From contig NW_027490107.1 in the NCBI RefSeq assembly GCF_050948175.1, positions 1,540,710 to 1,604,709 on the forward strand: a DNA stretch of 64,000 nt, written 5' to 3'. Of the stretch, positions 1 to 15,739 are shown piece by piece. Within the stretch, counting starts at the first letter, position 1. Each line of letters opens with the position of its first letter. This DNA comes from Xylocopa sonorina. Its lineage: Eukaryota > Arthropoda > Insecta > Hymenoptera > Apidae. A program made the translations under genes and the position numbers. The notes under the pieces were generated by a model, which did no database searches, had not been told where the DNA came from, and was given only the letters and a program-made list of their open reading frames with translations.

Positions 1-3000
1 ATGAATATTACATCTTATCATGAAACATAGAAGTGAGAAGCGATATCGCGTTTTAAGAAGCATTAGAACTCTATTGCTACGATACGTAGACATCTGCAAA
101 CGCTATTTGCTAGCACGTAAGTGTCGCATTTACATTCTTTTGAAGTGTAGACGAGAATACATGGCACTTCGCAATGAATATTATATCTTATCTTGAAACA
201 CAGAAGTAAGATGCGATATCGGGTTCTAACTAGCATTAGAACTCTATTGCTACGATACGTAGACACCTGCAAACGCTATTTCCTAGCAAGGAAGTGTCGC
301 ATTTACATTCATCTGAAGTGTGTCCGAGGTATACATAACACTTCGCAATGAATATTGTATCTTATCATGAAACATAGAAATGAGATGCGATATCGCGATA
401 TATGAAGCATTAGAACTCTATTGCTTCGATACGTAGACATCTGCAAACGCTATTTCCTAGCATGGAAGTGTCGGATTTACACTCTTTTGAAGGGAATACG
501 AGTTATACATGACACTTCGCAATGAACATTAAATCTTATCACGAAACATAGAAATGAGATGCGATATCGGGATTTAAGATGCATTAGAACACTATTGCTT
601 CGATACGTCGACATCTGCAAACGCCATTTCCAAGCAAGGGAGTGTCGCACTTACATTCATTTGAAGAGTATGCGAGGTATACATAACACGTCGCCATCAA
701 TATTATAACTTATCATGACGCATAGAAATGAAATGCGATATCGCGATTTATGAAGCTTTAGAACTCCATAGCTTCGATACGTAGACATCTGCAAACGCTA
801 TTTCCTAGCAAGGAAGTGTCGCATTTAAATTCTTTTGAAAGGAATACGAGGTATACATGACACTTCGCAATGAATATTATATCTTATTATGAATCATAGA
901 AATGAGATGCGATATGGCGATTTATGAAGCATTAGATCCGTATTGCATCGATACGTAGACAACTGCAAACGCTACTTCCTAGCAAGGAAGTGTCGCATTT
1001 ACATTCCTTTGAAAGGAATACGAGGTATACATGACACTTCGCAATGAATATTATATATTATAATGAAACATGGTAATGGGTATCGATATCGCGTTTTGAG
1101 AAGCATTAGAATTCTAATGGTACGATACGTAGACATCTGCAAACGCTATTTCCTAGCAAGAATGTGTCGCATTTTCGTTCATTTGAAGCGTATGCGAGGT
1201 ATACAAGACAGTTCGCAGTGAATATTATATATAATCATGAAACATAGAAATGAGAAGCGATATTGCGATTTAAGAAGCTTTAGAACTCTATTGCTTCGAT
1301 ACTAGATATCTGGAAACACTAATTCCTAGCAAGGAACTGTCGCATTCACATTCATTTGAGGTATAGACGAGATATACATAACACTGCACAATGAATATTA
1401 TATCTTATCATGAAACTATGTAATGTGATGCGATATCGCGATTTAAGAAGCATTAGATCACTATTGCTTCGATACGTAGACATCCGCAAACGCTATTTCC
1501 TAGCAAGGAAGTGTCGCATTTTCGTTCATTTGAAGTGTATGCGAGGTATACATGAACCTTCGCAGTGAATATTATATATTATTATGAAACATAGAAATGA
1601 GAAGCGATATGGTGATTTAAGAAGCATTAGATCCCTATTGCTACGATACGTAGACATCTGCAAACGCTATTTCCTCGCAAGGAAGTGTCGCATCTACATT
1701 CTTTTGATGTGAGTACGAGGAATACATGACACTTCGACCTGAATATTATATCTTATCATGAAACATAGAAATGAGATGCGATATCGCGAATTAAGATGCA
1801 TTAGAACTCTATTGCTTCGATACGTGGACACCAGCAAACGCTATTTCCCATCAAGGAAGTGCCGCATTTACAATCATTTGAAGTGTATTCGAGGTATACT
1901 TGACATTTCGCAATGAATATTATATCTTATCACGTAACGTAGAAATGAAATGCGATATCTCGTTTTAGGAAGCATTAGGACTCTTTTGCTACGATACGTA
2001 GAAATCTGCAAACGCTACTTCCTAGCAAGGAAGATTCGCATTTACATTCTTTTGAAGTGAATACGAGGTATACAAGACACTTCGTAATGAATATTATACC
2101 TTATCATGAAACATAGAAGAGAGATGCGATATCGCGTTTTAAGAAGCATTAGAACTCTATGGCCTCGATGCGGAGACATCTGCAAACGCTATTTCCTAGC
2201 ATGGAAGTGTCGCACATACATTCTTTTGAAGTGAATACGAGGTGTGCATGACACTTCGCAATGAATATTGTATCTTATCATGAAACATAGAAGTGAGATG
2301 CGATATCGCGTTTCAAGAAGCATTAGAACTCTATTGCTACGATACGTAGACATCTGAATACGCTATTTCCTAGCAAGGAAGTGTCGCATTTACATTCGTT
2401 TGGTAGTGAATACGAGGTATACTTGACATTTCGCAATGAATATTATATCTTATCACGTAACATAGAAATGAAATGCGATATCTCGTTTTAGGAAGCATTA
2501 GGACTCTTTTGCTACGATACGTAGAAATCTGCAAACGCTATTTCCTAGCAAGGAAGATTCGCATTTACATTCTTTTGAAGTGAATACGAGGTATACATGA
2601 CACTTCGCAATGAACATTATATCTTATCATGAAACACAGAAGTGAGATGCGATATCGCGTTTTAACAAGCATTAGAACCTTATTGCCTCGATGCGGAGAT
2701 ATCTACAAACGCTATTTCCTAGCATGGAAGTGTCGCATTTACATTCTTTTGAAGTGAATTCGAGGTATACATGACACTTCGGAATGAATATTATAACTTA
2801 TCACGAAACATAGAAATGAGATGCGATATCGCGATCTAAGAAGCATTAGAATTCTATTGCTACGATATGTAGGCATCTGCAAACGCTATTTCCTTGCAAG
2901 GAAGTGTCGCATTTACATTCTTTTGAAGTGAATACGAGGTATACATGACACTTCGCAATGAATATTATATCTTATCACGAAACGTAGAAATGAAATGCGA

Positions 3001-3654
3001 CATCTCGTTTTAAGAAGCATTAGGACTCTTTTGCTACGATACGTAGACATCTGCAAACGATATTCCCAAGGATGGAAACGTCGCATTTACATTCTTTTGA
3101 AGTGAATAAGGAGGTTTACATGACACTTCGCAATGAATATTATATCTTATCACGAAACATATAAATGAGATGCGATATCGCGATTTAAGTAGCATTTGAA
3201 CTCTATTGCTACGATACGTAGACATCTGCAAACGCTATTTCCCAGCAAGCAACAATCGCATTTTCATTCTTTTGAAGTGAATACGACGTACAAAAGACAC
3301 TTCGTAATGAATATTATACCTTATCATGAAACATAGAAGAGAGATGCGATATCGCGTTTTCAGAAGTATTAGAACTCTATGGCCTCGATGCGGAGACATC
3401 TGCAGACGCTATTTCCTAGCATGGAAGTGTCGCGCTTACATTCTTCTGAAGTGAATACGAGGTATACATGACACTTCGCAATGAATATTATATCTTATCA
3501 CGAAACATATAAATGAGATGCGATATCGCGATTTAAGTAGCCTTAGAACGCTATTGCTACGATACGTAGACATCTGCAAACGCTATTTCCTAGCATGTAA
3601 GTGTCGCATTTACATTCTTCTGAAGTGAATACGAGGTATACATGACACTTCGCA
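1..3654 (+). repeat. Higher-order block X, copy 1 (21 monomers)
   Basis: This block is 3654 bp, exactly 21 x 174. It starts again at 9046 almost unchanged. Its first 310 bases and its last 2 kb or so also occur in the neighbouring block Y. A block-specific variant is the base in GCTAGCACGTAAG near 112, which reads GCTAGCATGTAAG in both Y copies. The left end is set by the window edge, so the true repeat boundary may lie elsewhere. Confidence 0.9.
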
Positions 3655-6600
3655 ATGAATATTACATCTTATCATGAAACATAGAAGTGAGAAGCGATAT
3701 CGCGTTTTAAGAAGCATTAGAACTCTATTGCTACGATACGTAGACATCTGCAAACGCTATTTGCTAGCATGTAAGTGTCGCATTTACATTCTTTTGAAGT
3801 GTAGACGAGAATACATGGCACTTCGCAATGAATATTATATCTTATCTTGAAACACAGAAGTAAGATGCGATATCGGGTTCTAACTAGCATTAGAACTCTA
3901 TTGCTACGATACGTAGACACCTGCAAACGCTATTTCCTAGCAAGGAAGTGTCGCATTTACATTCATCTGAAGTGTGTCCGAGGTATACATAACACGTCGC
4001 CATCAATATTATAACTTATCATGACGCATAGAAATGAAATGCGATATCGCGATTTATGAAGCTTTAGAACTCCATAGCTTCGATACGTAGACATCTGCAA
4101 ACGCTATTTCCTAGCAAGGAAGTGTCGCATTTAAATTCTTTTGAAAGGAATACGAGATATACATGACACTTCGCAATGAATATTATATCTTATTATGAAT
4201 CATAGAAATGAGATGCGATATGGCGATTTATGAAGCATTAGATCCGTATTGCATCGATACGTAGACAACTGCAAACGCTACTTCCTAGCAAGGAAGTGTC
4301 GCATTTACATTCCTTTGAAAGGAATACGAGGTATACATGACACTTCGCAATGAATATTATATATTATAATGAAACATGGTAATGGGTATCGATATCGCGT
4401 TTTGAGAAGCATTAGAATTCTAATGGTACGATACGTAGACATCTGCAAACGCTATTTCCTGGCAACGAATTGTAGCGTTTACATTATTTTGAAGTGAGTA
4501 CGAGGTATACATAACACTGCACAATGAATATTATATCTTATCATGAAACATAGAAATGTGATGCGATATGGCGATTTATGAAGCATTAGATGTCTATTGC
4601 TTCGATACATAGACATCTGTAAACGCTACTTCCTAGCAAGGAAGTGTCGCATTTACATTCTTTTGAAAGGAATACGAGGTATACATGACACATCGCAATG
4701 AATATTATATCTTATTATGAAACATAGAAATGAGATGCGGTATGACGATTTAAGAAGCATTAGAACACCATTGCTTCGATACGTAGACATCTGCAAACGC
4801 TATTTCCTAGCAAGAATGTGTCGCATTTTCGTTCATTTGAAGCGTATGCGAGGTATACAAGACAGTTCGCAGTGAATATTATATATAATCATGAAACATA
4901 GAAATGAGAAGCGATATTGCGATTTAAGAAGCTTTAGAACTCTATTGCTTCGATACTAGATATCTGGAAACACTAATTCCTAGCAAGGAACTGTCGCATT
5001 CACATTCATTTGAGGTATAGACGAGATATACATAACACTGCACAATGAATATTATATCTTATCATGAAACTATGTAATGTGATGCGATATCGCGATTTAA
5101 GAAGCATTAGATCACTATTGCTTCGATACGTAGACATCCGCAAACGCTATTTCCTAGCAAGGATGTGTCGCATTTTCGTTCATTTGAAGTGTATGCGAGG
5201 TATACATGAACCTTCGCAGTGAATATTATATATTATTATGAAACATAGAAATGAGAAGCGATATGGTGATTTAAGAAGCATTAGATCCCTATTGCTACGA
5301 TACGTAGACATCTGCAAACGCTACTTCCTAGCATGGAAGTGTCGCATTTACATTCTTTTGAAAGGAATACGAGGTGTACATGACACTTCGCAATGAATAC
5401 TATATCTTATCATAAAACGTAGAAATGAGATGCGATATCGCTATTTAAGAAGCTTTAGAACTCTATTGCTTCGATACTAGATATCTGCAAACGCTATTTC
5501 CAAGCAAGGAAGTGTCGCATTTACATTCTTTTGAAGTGAATACGAGGTATTCATAACACTGCACAATGAATATTATATCTTATCGTGAAACATAGAAATG
5601 AAATGCGATATCGCGACTTAAGAAGCTTTAGAACTCTATTGCTTCGATACTAGATATCTGCAAATACTACTTCCTAGCAAGGAACTGTCGCATTTACATT
5701 CATTTAAAGTGTATGCGAGGTATACACGACACTTCGCAGTGAATATTATATATTATCATGAAACATAGAAATGAGATGCGATATCGCGATATATGAAGCA
5801 TTAGAACTCTATTGCTTCGATACGTAGACATCTGCAAACGCTATTTCCTAGCATGGAAGTGTCGGATTTACACTCTTTTGAAGGGAATACGAGTTATACA
5901 TGACACTTCGCAATGAACATTAAATCTTATCACGAAACATAGAAATGAGATGCGATATCGGGATTTAAGATGCATTAGAACACTATTGCTTCGATACGTC
6001 GACATCTGCAAACGCCATTTCCAAGCAAGGGAGTGTCGCACTTACATTCATTTGAAGAGTATGCGAGGTATACATAACACGTCGCCATCAATATTATAAC
6101 TTATCATGACGCATAGAAATGAAATGCGATATCGCGATTTATGAAGCTTTAGAACTCCATAGCTTCGATACGTAGACATCTGCAAACGCTACTTCCTAGC
6201 AAGGAAGTGTCGCATTTACATTCTTTTGAAGCGAATACGAGGTATACATAACACTTCGCAATGAATATTATATCTCAACATGAAACATAGATATGAGATG
6301 CGATATCGCGATATATGAAGCATTATAACTCTATTGCTTCGATACGTAGACATCTGCAAACGCTATTTCCTAGAAAGGAAGTGCCGCATTTACAATCATT
6401 TGAAGTGTATTCGAGGGATACATATCACTCCACAATGCATATTATATCTTATCATGAAACATAGAAATGAGATGCGATATCGAGATATATGAAGCATTAT
6501 AACTCTATTGCTTCGATATGTAGACATCTGCAAACGCTATTTCCTAGCATGGAAGTGTCGGATTTACATTCATTTGAAGCGAATGCGAGGTATACATAAC

Positions 6601-9045
6601 ACTTCGCAATGAATACTATATCTTATCATGAACCATAGGTATGAGATACGATATCCCGTTTCAAGAAGCATGAGAAATCTATTGCTTCGATACGTAGCCA
6701 TCTGCAAACGCTATTTCCTAGCAAGGAAGTGTTGCATTTACATTCTTTTGATTTGTAGACGAGAATACATGACACTTCGCAATGAATATTGTATCTTATG
6801 GTGAAACACAGAAGTGACATGCATTATCGGGTTTTAACAAGCATTAGAACTCTATTGCTACTATACGTAGACATTTGCAAACGCTATTTCCTAGCATGGA
6901 AGTGTCGGATTTACATTCTTTTTAGGCGAATGCGAGGTATACATAATACTTCGCAATGAATATTATATCTTATCATAAAACATAGGAATGAGATACGATA
7001 TCCCGTTTTAAGAAGCATGAGAACTCTAATGCTACGATACGTAGCCATCTGCAAACGCTATTTCCTCGCAAGGAAGTGTCGCATCTACATTCTTTTGATG
7101 TGAGTACGAGGAATACATGACACTTCGACCTGAATATTATATCTTATCATGAAACATAGAAATGAGATGCGATATCGCGAATTAAGATGCATTAGAACTC
7201 TATTGCTTCGATACGTGGACACCAGCAAACGCTATTTCCCATCAAGGAAGTGCCGCATTTACAATCATTTGAAGTGTATTCGAGGTATACTTGACATTTC
7301 GCAATGAATATTATATCTTATCACGTAACGTAGAAATGAAATGCGATATCTCGTTTTAGGAAGCATTAGGACTCTTTTGCTACGATACGTAGAAATCTGC
7401 AAACGCTACTTCCTAGCAAGGAAGATTCGCATTTACATTCTTTTGAAGTGAATACGAGGTATACAAGACACTTCGTAATGAATATTATACCTTATCATGA
7501 AACATAGAAGAGAGATGCGATATCGCGTTTTAAGAAGCATTAGAACTCTATGGCCTCGATGCGGAGACATCTGCAAACGCTATTTCCTAGCATGGAAGTG
7601 TCGCACATACATTCTTTTGAAGTGAATACGAGGTGTGCATGACACTTCGCAATGAATATTGTATCTTATCATGAAACATAGAAGTGAGATGCGATATCGC
7701 GTTTCAAGAAGCATTAGAACTCTATTGCTACGATACGTAGACATCTGAATACGCTATTTCCTAGCAAGGAAGTGTCGCATTTACATTCGCTTGGTAGTGA
7801 ATACGAGGTATACTTGACATTTCGCAATGAATATTATATCTTATCACGTAACATAGAAATGAAATGCGATATCTCGTTTTAGGAAGCATTAGGACTCTTT
7901 TGCTACGATACGTAGAAATCTGCAAACGCTATTTCCTAGCAAGGAAGATTCGCATTTACATTCTTTTGAAGTGAATACGAGGTATACATGACACTTCGCA
8001 ATGAACATTATATCTTATCATGAAACACAGAAGTGAGATGCGATATCGCGTTTTAACAAGCATTAGAACCTTATTGCCTCGATGCGGAGATATCTACAAA
8101 CGCTATTTCCTAGCATGGAAGTGTCGCATTTACATTCTTTTGAAGTGAATTCGAGGTATACATGACACTTCGGAATGAATATTATAACTTATCACGAAAC
8201 ATAGAAATGAGATGCGATATCGCGATCTAAGAAGCATTAGAATTCTATTGCTACGATATGTAGGCATCTGCAAACGCTATTTCCTTGCAAGGAAGTGTCG
8301 CATTTACATTCTTTTGAAGTGAATACGAGGTATACATGACACTTCGCAATGAATATTATATCTTATCACGAAACGTAGAAATGAAATGCGACATCTCGTT
8401 TTAAGAAGCATTAGGACTCTTTTGCTACGATACGTAGACATCTGCAAACGATATTCCCAAGGATGGAAACGTCGCATTTACATTCTTTTGAAGTGAATAA
8501 GGAGGTTTACATGACACTTCGCAATGAATATTATATCTTATCACGAAACATATAAATGAGATGCGATATCGCGATTTAAGTAGCATTTGAACTCTATTGC
8601 TACGATACGTAGACATCTGCAAACGCTATTTCCCAGCAAGCAACAATCGCATTTTCATTCTTTTGAAGTGAATACGACGTACACAAGACACTTCGTAATG
8701 AATATTATACCTTATCATGAAACATAGAAGAGAGATGCGATATCGCGTTTTCAGAAGTATTAGAACTCTATGGCCTCGATGCGGAGACATCTGCAGACGC
8801 TATTTCCTAGCATGGAAGTGTCGCGCTTACATTCTTCTGAAGTGAATACGAGGTATACATGACACTTCGCAATGAATATTATATCTTATCACGAAACATA
8901 TAAATGAGATGCGATATCGCGATTTAAGTAGCCTTAGAACGCTATTGCTACGATACGTAGACATCTGCAAACGCTATTTCCTAGCATGTAAGTGTCGCAT
9001 TTACATTCTTCTGAAGTGAATACGAGGTATACATGACACTTCGCA
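3655..9045 (+). repeat. Higher-order block Y, copy 1 (about 31 monomers)
   Basis: This 5391-bp block is X with edits. Relative to X it lacks two monomers after about 3993 (X 339-687) and gains two different ones before 4815, which brings it back into phase. It then carries about ten extra monomers between roughly 5334 and 7070, before rejoining the last 2 kb of X. Part of the extra stretch (about 5780-6190) is itself a copy of X 389-790. The pattern fits repeated unequal exchange. Confidence 0.88.
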
Positions 9046-12000
9046 ATGAATATTACATCTTATCATGAAACATAGAAGTGAGAAGCGATATCGCGTTTTA
9101 AGAAGCATTAGAACTCTATTGCTACGATACGTAGACATCTGCAAACGCTATTTGCTAGCACGTAAGTGTCGCATTTACATTCTTTTGAAGTGTAGACGAG
9201 AATACATGGCACTTCGCAATGAATATTATATCTTATCTTGAAACACAGAAGTAAGATGCGATATCGGGTTCTAACTAGCATTAGAACTCTATTGCTACGA
9301 TACGTAGACACCTGCAAACGCTATTTCCTAGCAAGGAAGTGTCGCATTTACATTCATCTGAAGTGTGTCCGAGGTATACATAACACTTCGCAATGAATAT
9401 TGTATCTTATCATGAAACATAGAAATGAGATGCGATATCGCGATATATGAAGCATTAGAACTCTATTGCTTCGATACGTAGACATCTGCAAACGCTATTT
9501 CCTAGCATGGAAGTGTCGGATTTACACTCTTTTGAAGGGAATACGAGTTATACATGACACTTCGCAATGAACATTAAATCTTATCACGAAACATAGAAAT
9601 GAGATGCGATATCGGGATTTAAGATGCATTAGAACACTATTGCTTCGATACGTCGACATCTGCAAACGCCATTTCCAAGCAAGGGAGTGTCGCACTTACA
9701 TTCATTTGAAGAGTATGCGAGGTATACATAACACGTCGCCATCAATATTATAACTTATCATGACGCATAGAAATGAAATGCGATATCGCGATTTATGAAG
9801 CTTTAGAACTCCATAGCTTCGATACGTAGACATCTGCAAACGCTATTTCCTAGCAAGGAAGTGTCGCATTTAAATTCTTTTGAAAGGAATACGAGGTATA
9901 CATGACACTTCGCAATGAATATTATATCTTATTATGAATCATAGAAATGAGATGCGATATGGCGATTTATGAAGCATTAGATCCGTATTGCATCGATACG
10001 TAGACAACTGCAAACGCTACTTCCTAGCAAGGAAGTGTCGCATTTACATTCCTTTGAAAGGAATACGAGGTATACATGACACTTCGCAATGAATATTATA
10101 TATTATAATGAAACATGGTAATGGGTATCGATATCGCGTTTTGAGAAGCATTAGAATTCTAATGGTACGATACGTAGACATCTGCAAACGCTATTTCCTA
10201 GCAAGAATGTGTCGCATTTTCGTTCATTTGAAGCGTATGCGAGGTATACAAGACAGTTCGCAGTGAATATTATATATAATCATGAAACATAGAAATGAGA
10301 AGCGATATTGCGATTTAAGAAGCTTTAGAACTCTATTGCTTCGATACTAGATATCTGGAAACACTAATTCCTAGCAAGGAACTGTCGCATTCACATTCAT
10401 TTGAGGTATAGACGAGATATACATAACACTGCACAATGAATATTATATCTTATCATGAAACTATGTAATGTGATGCGATATCGCGATTTAAGAAGCATTA
10501 GATCACTATTGCTTCGATACGTAGACATCCGCAAACGCTATTTCCTAGCAAGGAAGTGTCGCATTTTCGTTCATTTGAAGTGTATGCGAGGTATACATGA
10601 ACCTTCGCAGTGAATATTATATATTATTATGAAACATAGAAATGAGAAGCGATATGGTGATTTAAGAAGCATTAGATCCCTATTGCTACGATACGTAGAC
10701 ATCTGCAAACGCTATTTCCTCGCAAGGAAGTGTCGCATCTACATTCTTTTGATGTGAGTACGAGGAATACATGACACTTCGACCTGAATATTATATCTTA
10801 TCATGAAACATAGAAATGAGATGCGATATCGCGAATTAAGATGCATTAGAACTCTATTGCTTCGATACGTGGACACCAGCAAACGCTATTTCCCATCAAG
10901 GAAGTGCCGCATTTACAATCATTTGAAGTGTATTCGAGGTATACTTGACATTTCGCAATGAATATTATATCTTATCACGTAACGTAGAAATGAAATGCGA
11001 TATCTCGTTTTAGGAAGCATTAGGACTCTTTTGCTACGATACGTAGAAATCTGCAAACGCTACTTCCTAGCAAGGAAGATTCGCATTTACATTCTTTTGA
11101 AGTGAATACGAGGTATACAAGACACTTCGTAATGAATATTATACCTTATCATGAAACATAGAAGAGAGATGCGATATCGCGTTTTAAGAAGCATTAGAAC
11201 TCTATGGCCTCGATGCGGAGACATCTGCAAACGCTATTTCCTAGCATGGAAGTGTCGCACATACATTCTTTTGAAGTGAATACGAGGTGTGCATGACACT
11301 TCGCAATGAATATTGTATCTTATCATGAAACATAGAAGTGAGATGCGATATCGCGTTTCAAGAAGCATTAGAACTCTATTGCTACGATACGTAGACATCT
11401 GAATACGCTATTTCCTAGCAAGGAAGTGTCGCATTTACATTCGTTTGGTAGTGAATACGAGGTATACTTGACATTTCGCAATGAATATTATATCTTATCA
11501 CGTAACATAGAAATGAAATGCGATATCTCGTTTTAGGAAGCATTAGGACTCTTTTGCTACGATACGTAGAAATCTGCAAACGCTATTTCCTAGCAAGGAA
11601 GATTCGCATTTACATTCTTTTGAAGTGAATACGAGGTATACATGACACTTCGCAATGAACATTATATCTTATCATGAAACACAGAAGTGAGATGCGATAT
11701 CGCGTTTTAACAAGCATTAGAACCTTATTGCCTCGATGCGGAGATATCTACAAACGCTATTTCCTAGCATGGAAGTGTCGCATTTACATTCTTTTGAAGT
11801 GAATTCGAGGTATACATGACACTTCGGAATGAATATTATAACTTATCACGAAACATAGAAATGAGATGCGATATCGCGATCTAAGAAGCATTAGAATTCT
11901 ATTGCTACGATATGTAGGCATCTGCAAACGCTATTTCCTTGCAAGGAAGTGTCGCATTTACATTCTTTTGAAGTGAATACGAGGTATACATGACACTTCG

Positions 12001-12699
12001 CAATGAATATTATATCTTATCACGAAACGTAGAAATGAAATGCGACATCTCGTTTTAAGAAGCATTAGGACTCTTTTGCTACGATACGTAGACATCTGCA
12101 AACGATATTCCCAAGGATGGAAACGTCGCATTTACATTCTTTTGAAGTGAATAAGGAGGTTTACATGACACTTCGCAATGAATATTATATCTTATCACGA
12201 AACATATAAATGAGATGCGATATCGCGATTTAAGTAGCATTTGAACTCTATTGCTACGATACGTAGACATCTGCAAACGCTATTTCCCAGCAAGCAACAA
12301 TCGCATTTTCATTCTTTTGAAGTGAATACGACGTACAAAAGACACTTCGTAATGAATATTATACCTTATCATGAAACATAGAAGAGAGATGCGATATCGC
12401 GTTTTCAGAAGTATTAGAACTCTATGGCCTCGATGCGGAGACATCTGCAGACGCTATTTCCTAGCATGGAAGTGTCGCGCTTACATTCTTCTGAAGTGAA
12501 TACGAGGTATACATGACACTTCGCAATGAATATTATATCTTATCACGAAACATATAAATGAGATGCGATATCGCGATTTAAGTAGCCTTAGAACGCTATT
12601 GCTACGATACGTAGACATCTGCAAACGCTATTTCCTAGCATGTAAGTGTCGCATTTACATTCTTCTGAAGTGAATACGAGGTATACATGACACTTCGCA
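9046..12699 (+). repeat. Higher-order block X, copy 2
   Basis: Near-identical repeat of 1-3654 at an offset of 9045 bp. I saw essentially no substitutions in the stretches compared. With block Y it forms a 9045-bp composite of about 52 monomers, so this is a recent duplication or homogenisation. Confidence 0.9.
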
Positions 12700-14813
12700 A
12701 TGAATATTACATCTTATCATGAAACATAGAAGTGAGAAGCGATATCGCGTTTTAAGAAGCATTAGAACTCTATTGCTACGATACGTAGACATCTGCAAAC
12801 GCTATTTGCTAGCATGTAAGTGTCGCATTTACATTCTTTTGAAGTGTAGACGAGAATACATGGCACTTCGCAATGAATATTATATCTTATCTTGAAACAC
12901 AGAAGTAAGATGCGATATCGGGTTCTAACTAGCATTAGAACTCTATTGCTACGATACGTAGACACCTGCAAACGCTATTTCCTAGCAAGGAAGTGTCGCA
13001 TTTACATTCATCTGAAGTGTGTCCGAGGTATACATAACACGTCGCCATCAATATTATAACTTATCATGACGCATAGAAATGAAATGCGATATCGCGATTT
13101 ATGAAGCTTTAGAACTCCATAGCTTCGATACGTAGACATCTGCAAACGCTATTTCCTAGCAAGGAAGTGTCGCATTTAAATTCTTTTGAAAGGAATACGA
13201 GATATACATGACACTTCGCAATGAATATTATATCTTATTATGAATCATAGAAATGAGATGCGATATGGCGATTTATGAAGCATTAGATCCGTATTGCATC
13301 GATACGTAGACAACTGCAAACGCTACTTCCTAGCAAGGAAGTGTCGCATTTACATTCCTTTGAAAGGAATACGAGGTATACATGACACTTCGCAATGAAT
13401 ATTATATATTATAATGAAACATGGTAATGGGTATCGATATCGCGTTTTGAGAAGCATTAGAATTCTAATGGTACGATACGTAGACATCTGCAAACGCTAT
13501 TTCCTGGCAACGAATTGTAGCGTTTACATTATTTTGAAGTGAGTACGAGGTATACATAACACTGCACAATGAATATTATATCTTATCATGAAACATAGAA
13601 ATGTGATGCGATATGGCGATTTATGAAGCATTAGATGTCTATTGCTTCGATACATAGACATCTGTAAACGCTACTTCCTAGCAAGGAAGTGTCGCATTTA
13701 CATTCTTTTGAAAGGAATACGAGGTATACATGACACATCGCAATGAATATTATATCTTATTATGAAACATAGAAATGAGATGCGGTATGACGATTTAAGA
13801 AGCATTAGAACACCATTGCTTCGATACGTAGACATCTGCAAACGCTATTTCCTAGCAAGAATGTGTCGCATTTTCGTTCATTTGAAGCGTATGCGAGGTA
13901 TACAAGACAGTTCGCAGTGAATATTATATATAATCATGAAACATAGAAATGAGAAGCGATATTGCGATTTAAGAAGCTTTAGAACTCTATTGCTTCGATA
14001 CTAGATATCTGGAAACACTAATTCCTAGCAAGGAACTGTCGCATTCACATTCATTTGAGGTATAGACGAGATATACATAACACTGCACAATGAATATTAT
14101 ATCTTATCATGAAACTATGTAATGTGATGCGATATCGCGATTTAAGAAGCATTAGATCACTATTGCTTCGATACGTAGACATCCGCAAACGCTATTTCCT
14201 AGCAAGGATGTGTCGCATTTTCGTTCATTTGAAGTGTATGCGAGGTATACATGAACCTTCGCAGTGAATATTATATATTATTATGAAACATAGAAATGAG
14301 AAGCGATATGGTGATTTAAGAAGCATTAGATCCCTATTGCTACGATACGTAGACATCTGCAAACGCTACTTCCTAGCATGGAAGTGTCGCATTTACATTC
14401 TTTTGAAAGGAATACGAGGTGTACATGACACTTCGCAATGAATACTATATCTTATCATAAAACGTAGAAATGAGATGCGATATCGCTATTTAAGAAGCTT
14501 TAGAACTCTATTGCTTCGATACTAGATATCTGCAAACGCTATTTCCAAGCAAGGAAGTGTCGCATTTACATTCTTTTGAAGTGAATACGAGGTATTCATA
14601 ACACTGCACAATGAATATTATATCTTATCGTGAAACATAGAAATGAAATGCGATATCGCGACTTAAGAAGCTTTAGAACTCTATTGCTTCGATACTAGAT
14701 ATCTGCAAATACTACTTCCTAGCAAGGAACTGTCGCATTTACATTCATTTAAAGTGTATGCGAGGTATACACGACACTTCGCAGTGAATATTATATATTA
14801 TCATGAAACATAG
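12700..14813 (+). repeat. Higher-order block Y, copy 2 (truncated)
   Basis: This matches 3655-5768 at the 9045-bp offset, then departs: 5769 reads TAGAAATGAG where 14814 reads TAGATATGAG, and the following monomers differ. The composite therefore ends here inside block Y. That is the boundary of the recent duplication. Confidence 0.85.
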
Positions 14814-15090
14814 ATATGAGATGCGATATCGCGATTTAAGAAGCATTAGAACACTATTGCTTCGATACTAGATATCTGCAAACACTACTTCCTAGCAAGG
14901 AACTGTCGCATTCACATTCATTTGAAGTTAATGCGAGGTATACATGACACTCCGCAATGAATATTGTATATTATCATGAAACATAGATATGAGGTGCGAT
15001 ATCGCGATTTAAGAAGCATTAGAACACTATTGCTTCGAAATGTAGACATCTGCAAACGCTATTTCCTAGCAAGGAAGTGTCGCATTTTCA

Positions 15091-15739
15091 TTCATTTCAT
15101 GTGTATGCGAGGTATACATGACACTTCGCAGTGAATATTATATATTATCATGAAACATAGAAATGAGAAGCGATATGGCGATTTAAGAAGTATTAGATAC
15201 CTATTGCTTCGATACGTAGACATCTGCAAACGCTATTTCCTAGCAAGGAAGTGTCGCATTTACATCCATTTTAAGTGTATGCGAGGTATACATGGCACTT
15301 CGCAGTGAATATTATATATTATCATGAAACATAGAAATGCGAAGCTATATCGCGATTTTAGAAGCATTATATCCGTATTGCTTCGATACGTAGACAACTG
15401 CAAACGCTACTTCCTAGCAAGGAAGTGTCGCATTTAAATTCTTTTGAAAGGAATACGAGGTATACATGACACTTCGCAATGGTTATTATATCTTATCATG
15501 AAACGTAGATATTCCATGCGATATGACGATTTAAGGAGCATTAGAAAACTATTGCTTCGATACGTAGACATCTGCAAACGCTATTTCCAAGCAAGGAAGT
15601 GTCGCATTTACATTATTTTGAAGTAAATACGAGGTATTCATAACACTGCACAATGAATATTATATCTTATCGTGAAACATAGAAATGAGATGCGATATCG
15701 CGATATTTGAAGCATTAGAACTCTATTGCTTCGATACGT
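15091..15739 (+). repeat. Local 7-monomer composite, first copy
   Basis: Matches 16309-16957 at an offset of exactly 1218 bp (7 x 174) with only a few substitutions, for example CCAAGCAAGG versus CCAATCAAGG. Part of it also matches about 15997-16290 at 696 bp (4 x 174), so the composite was built by more than one exchange. Confidence 0.85.
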
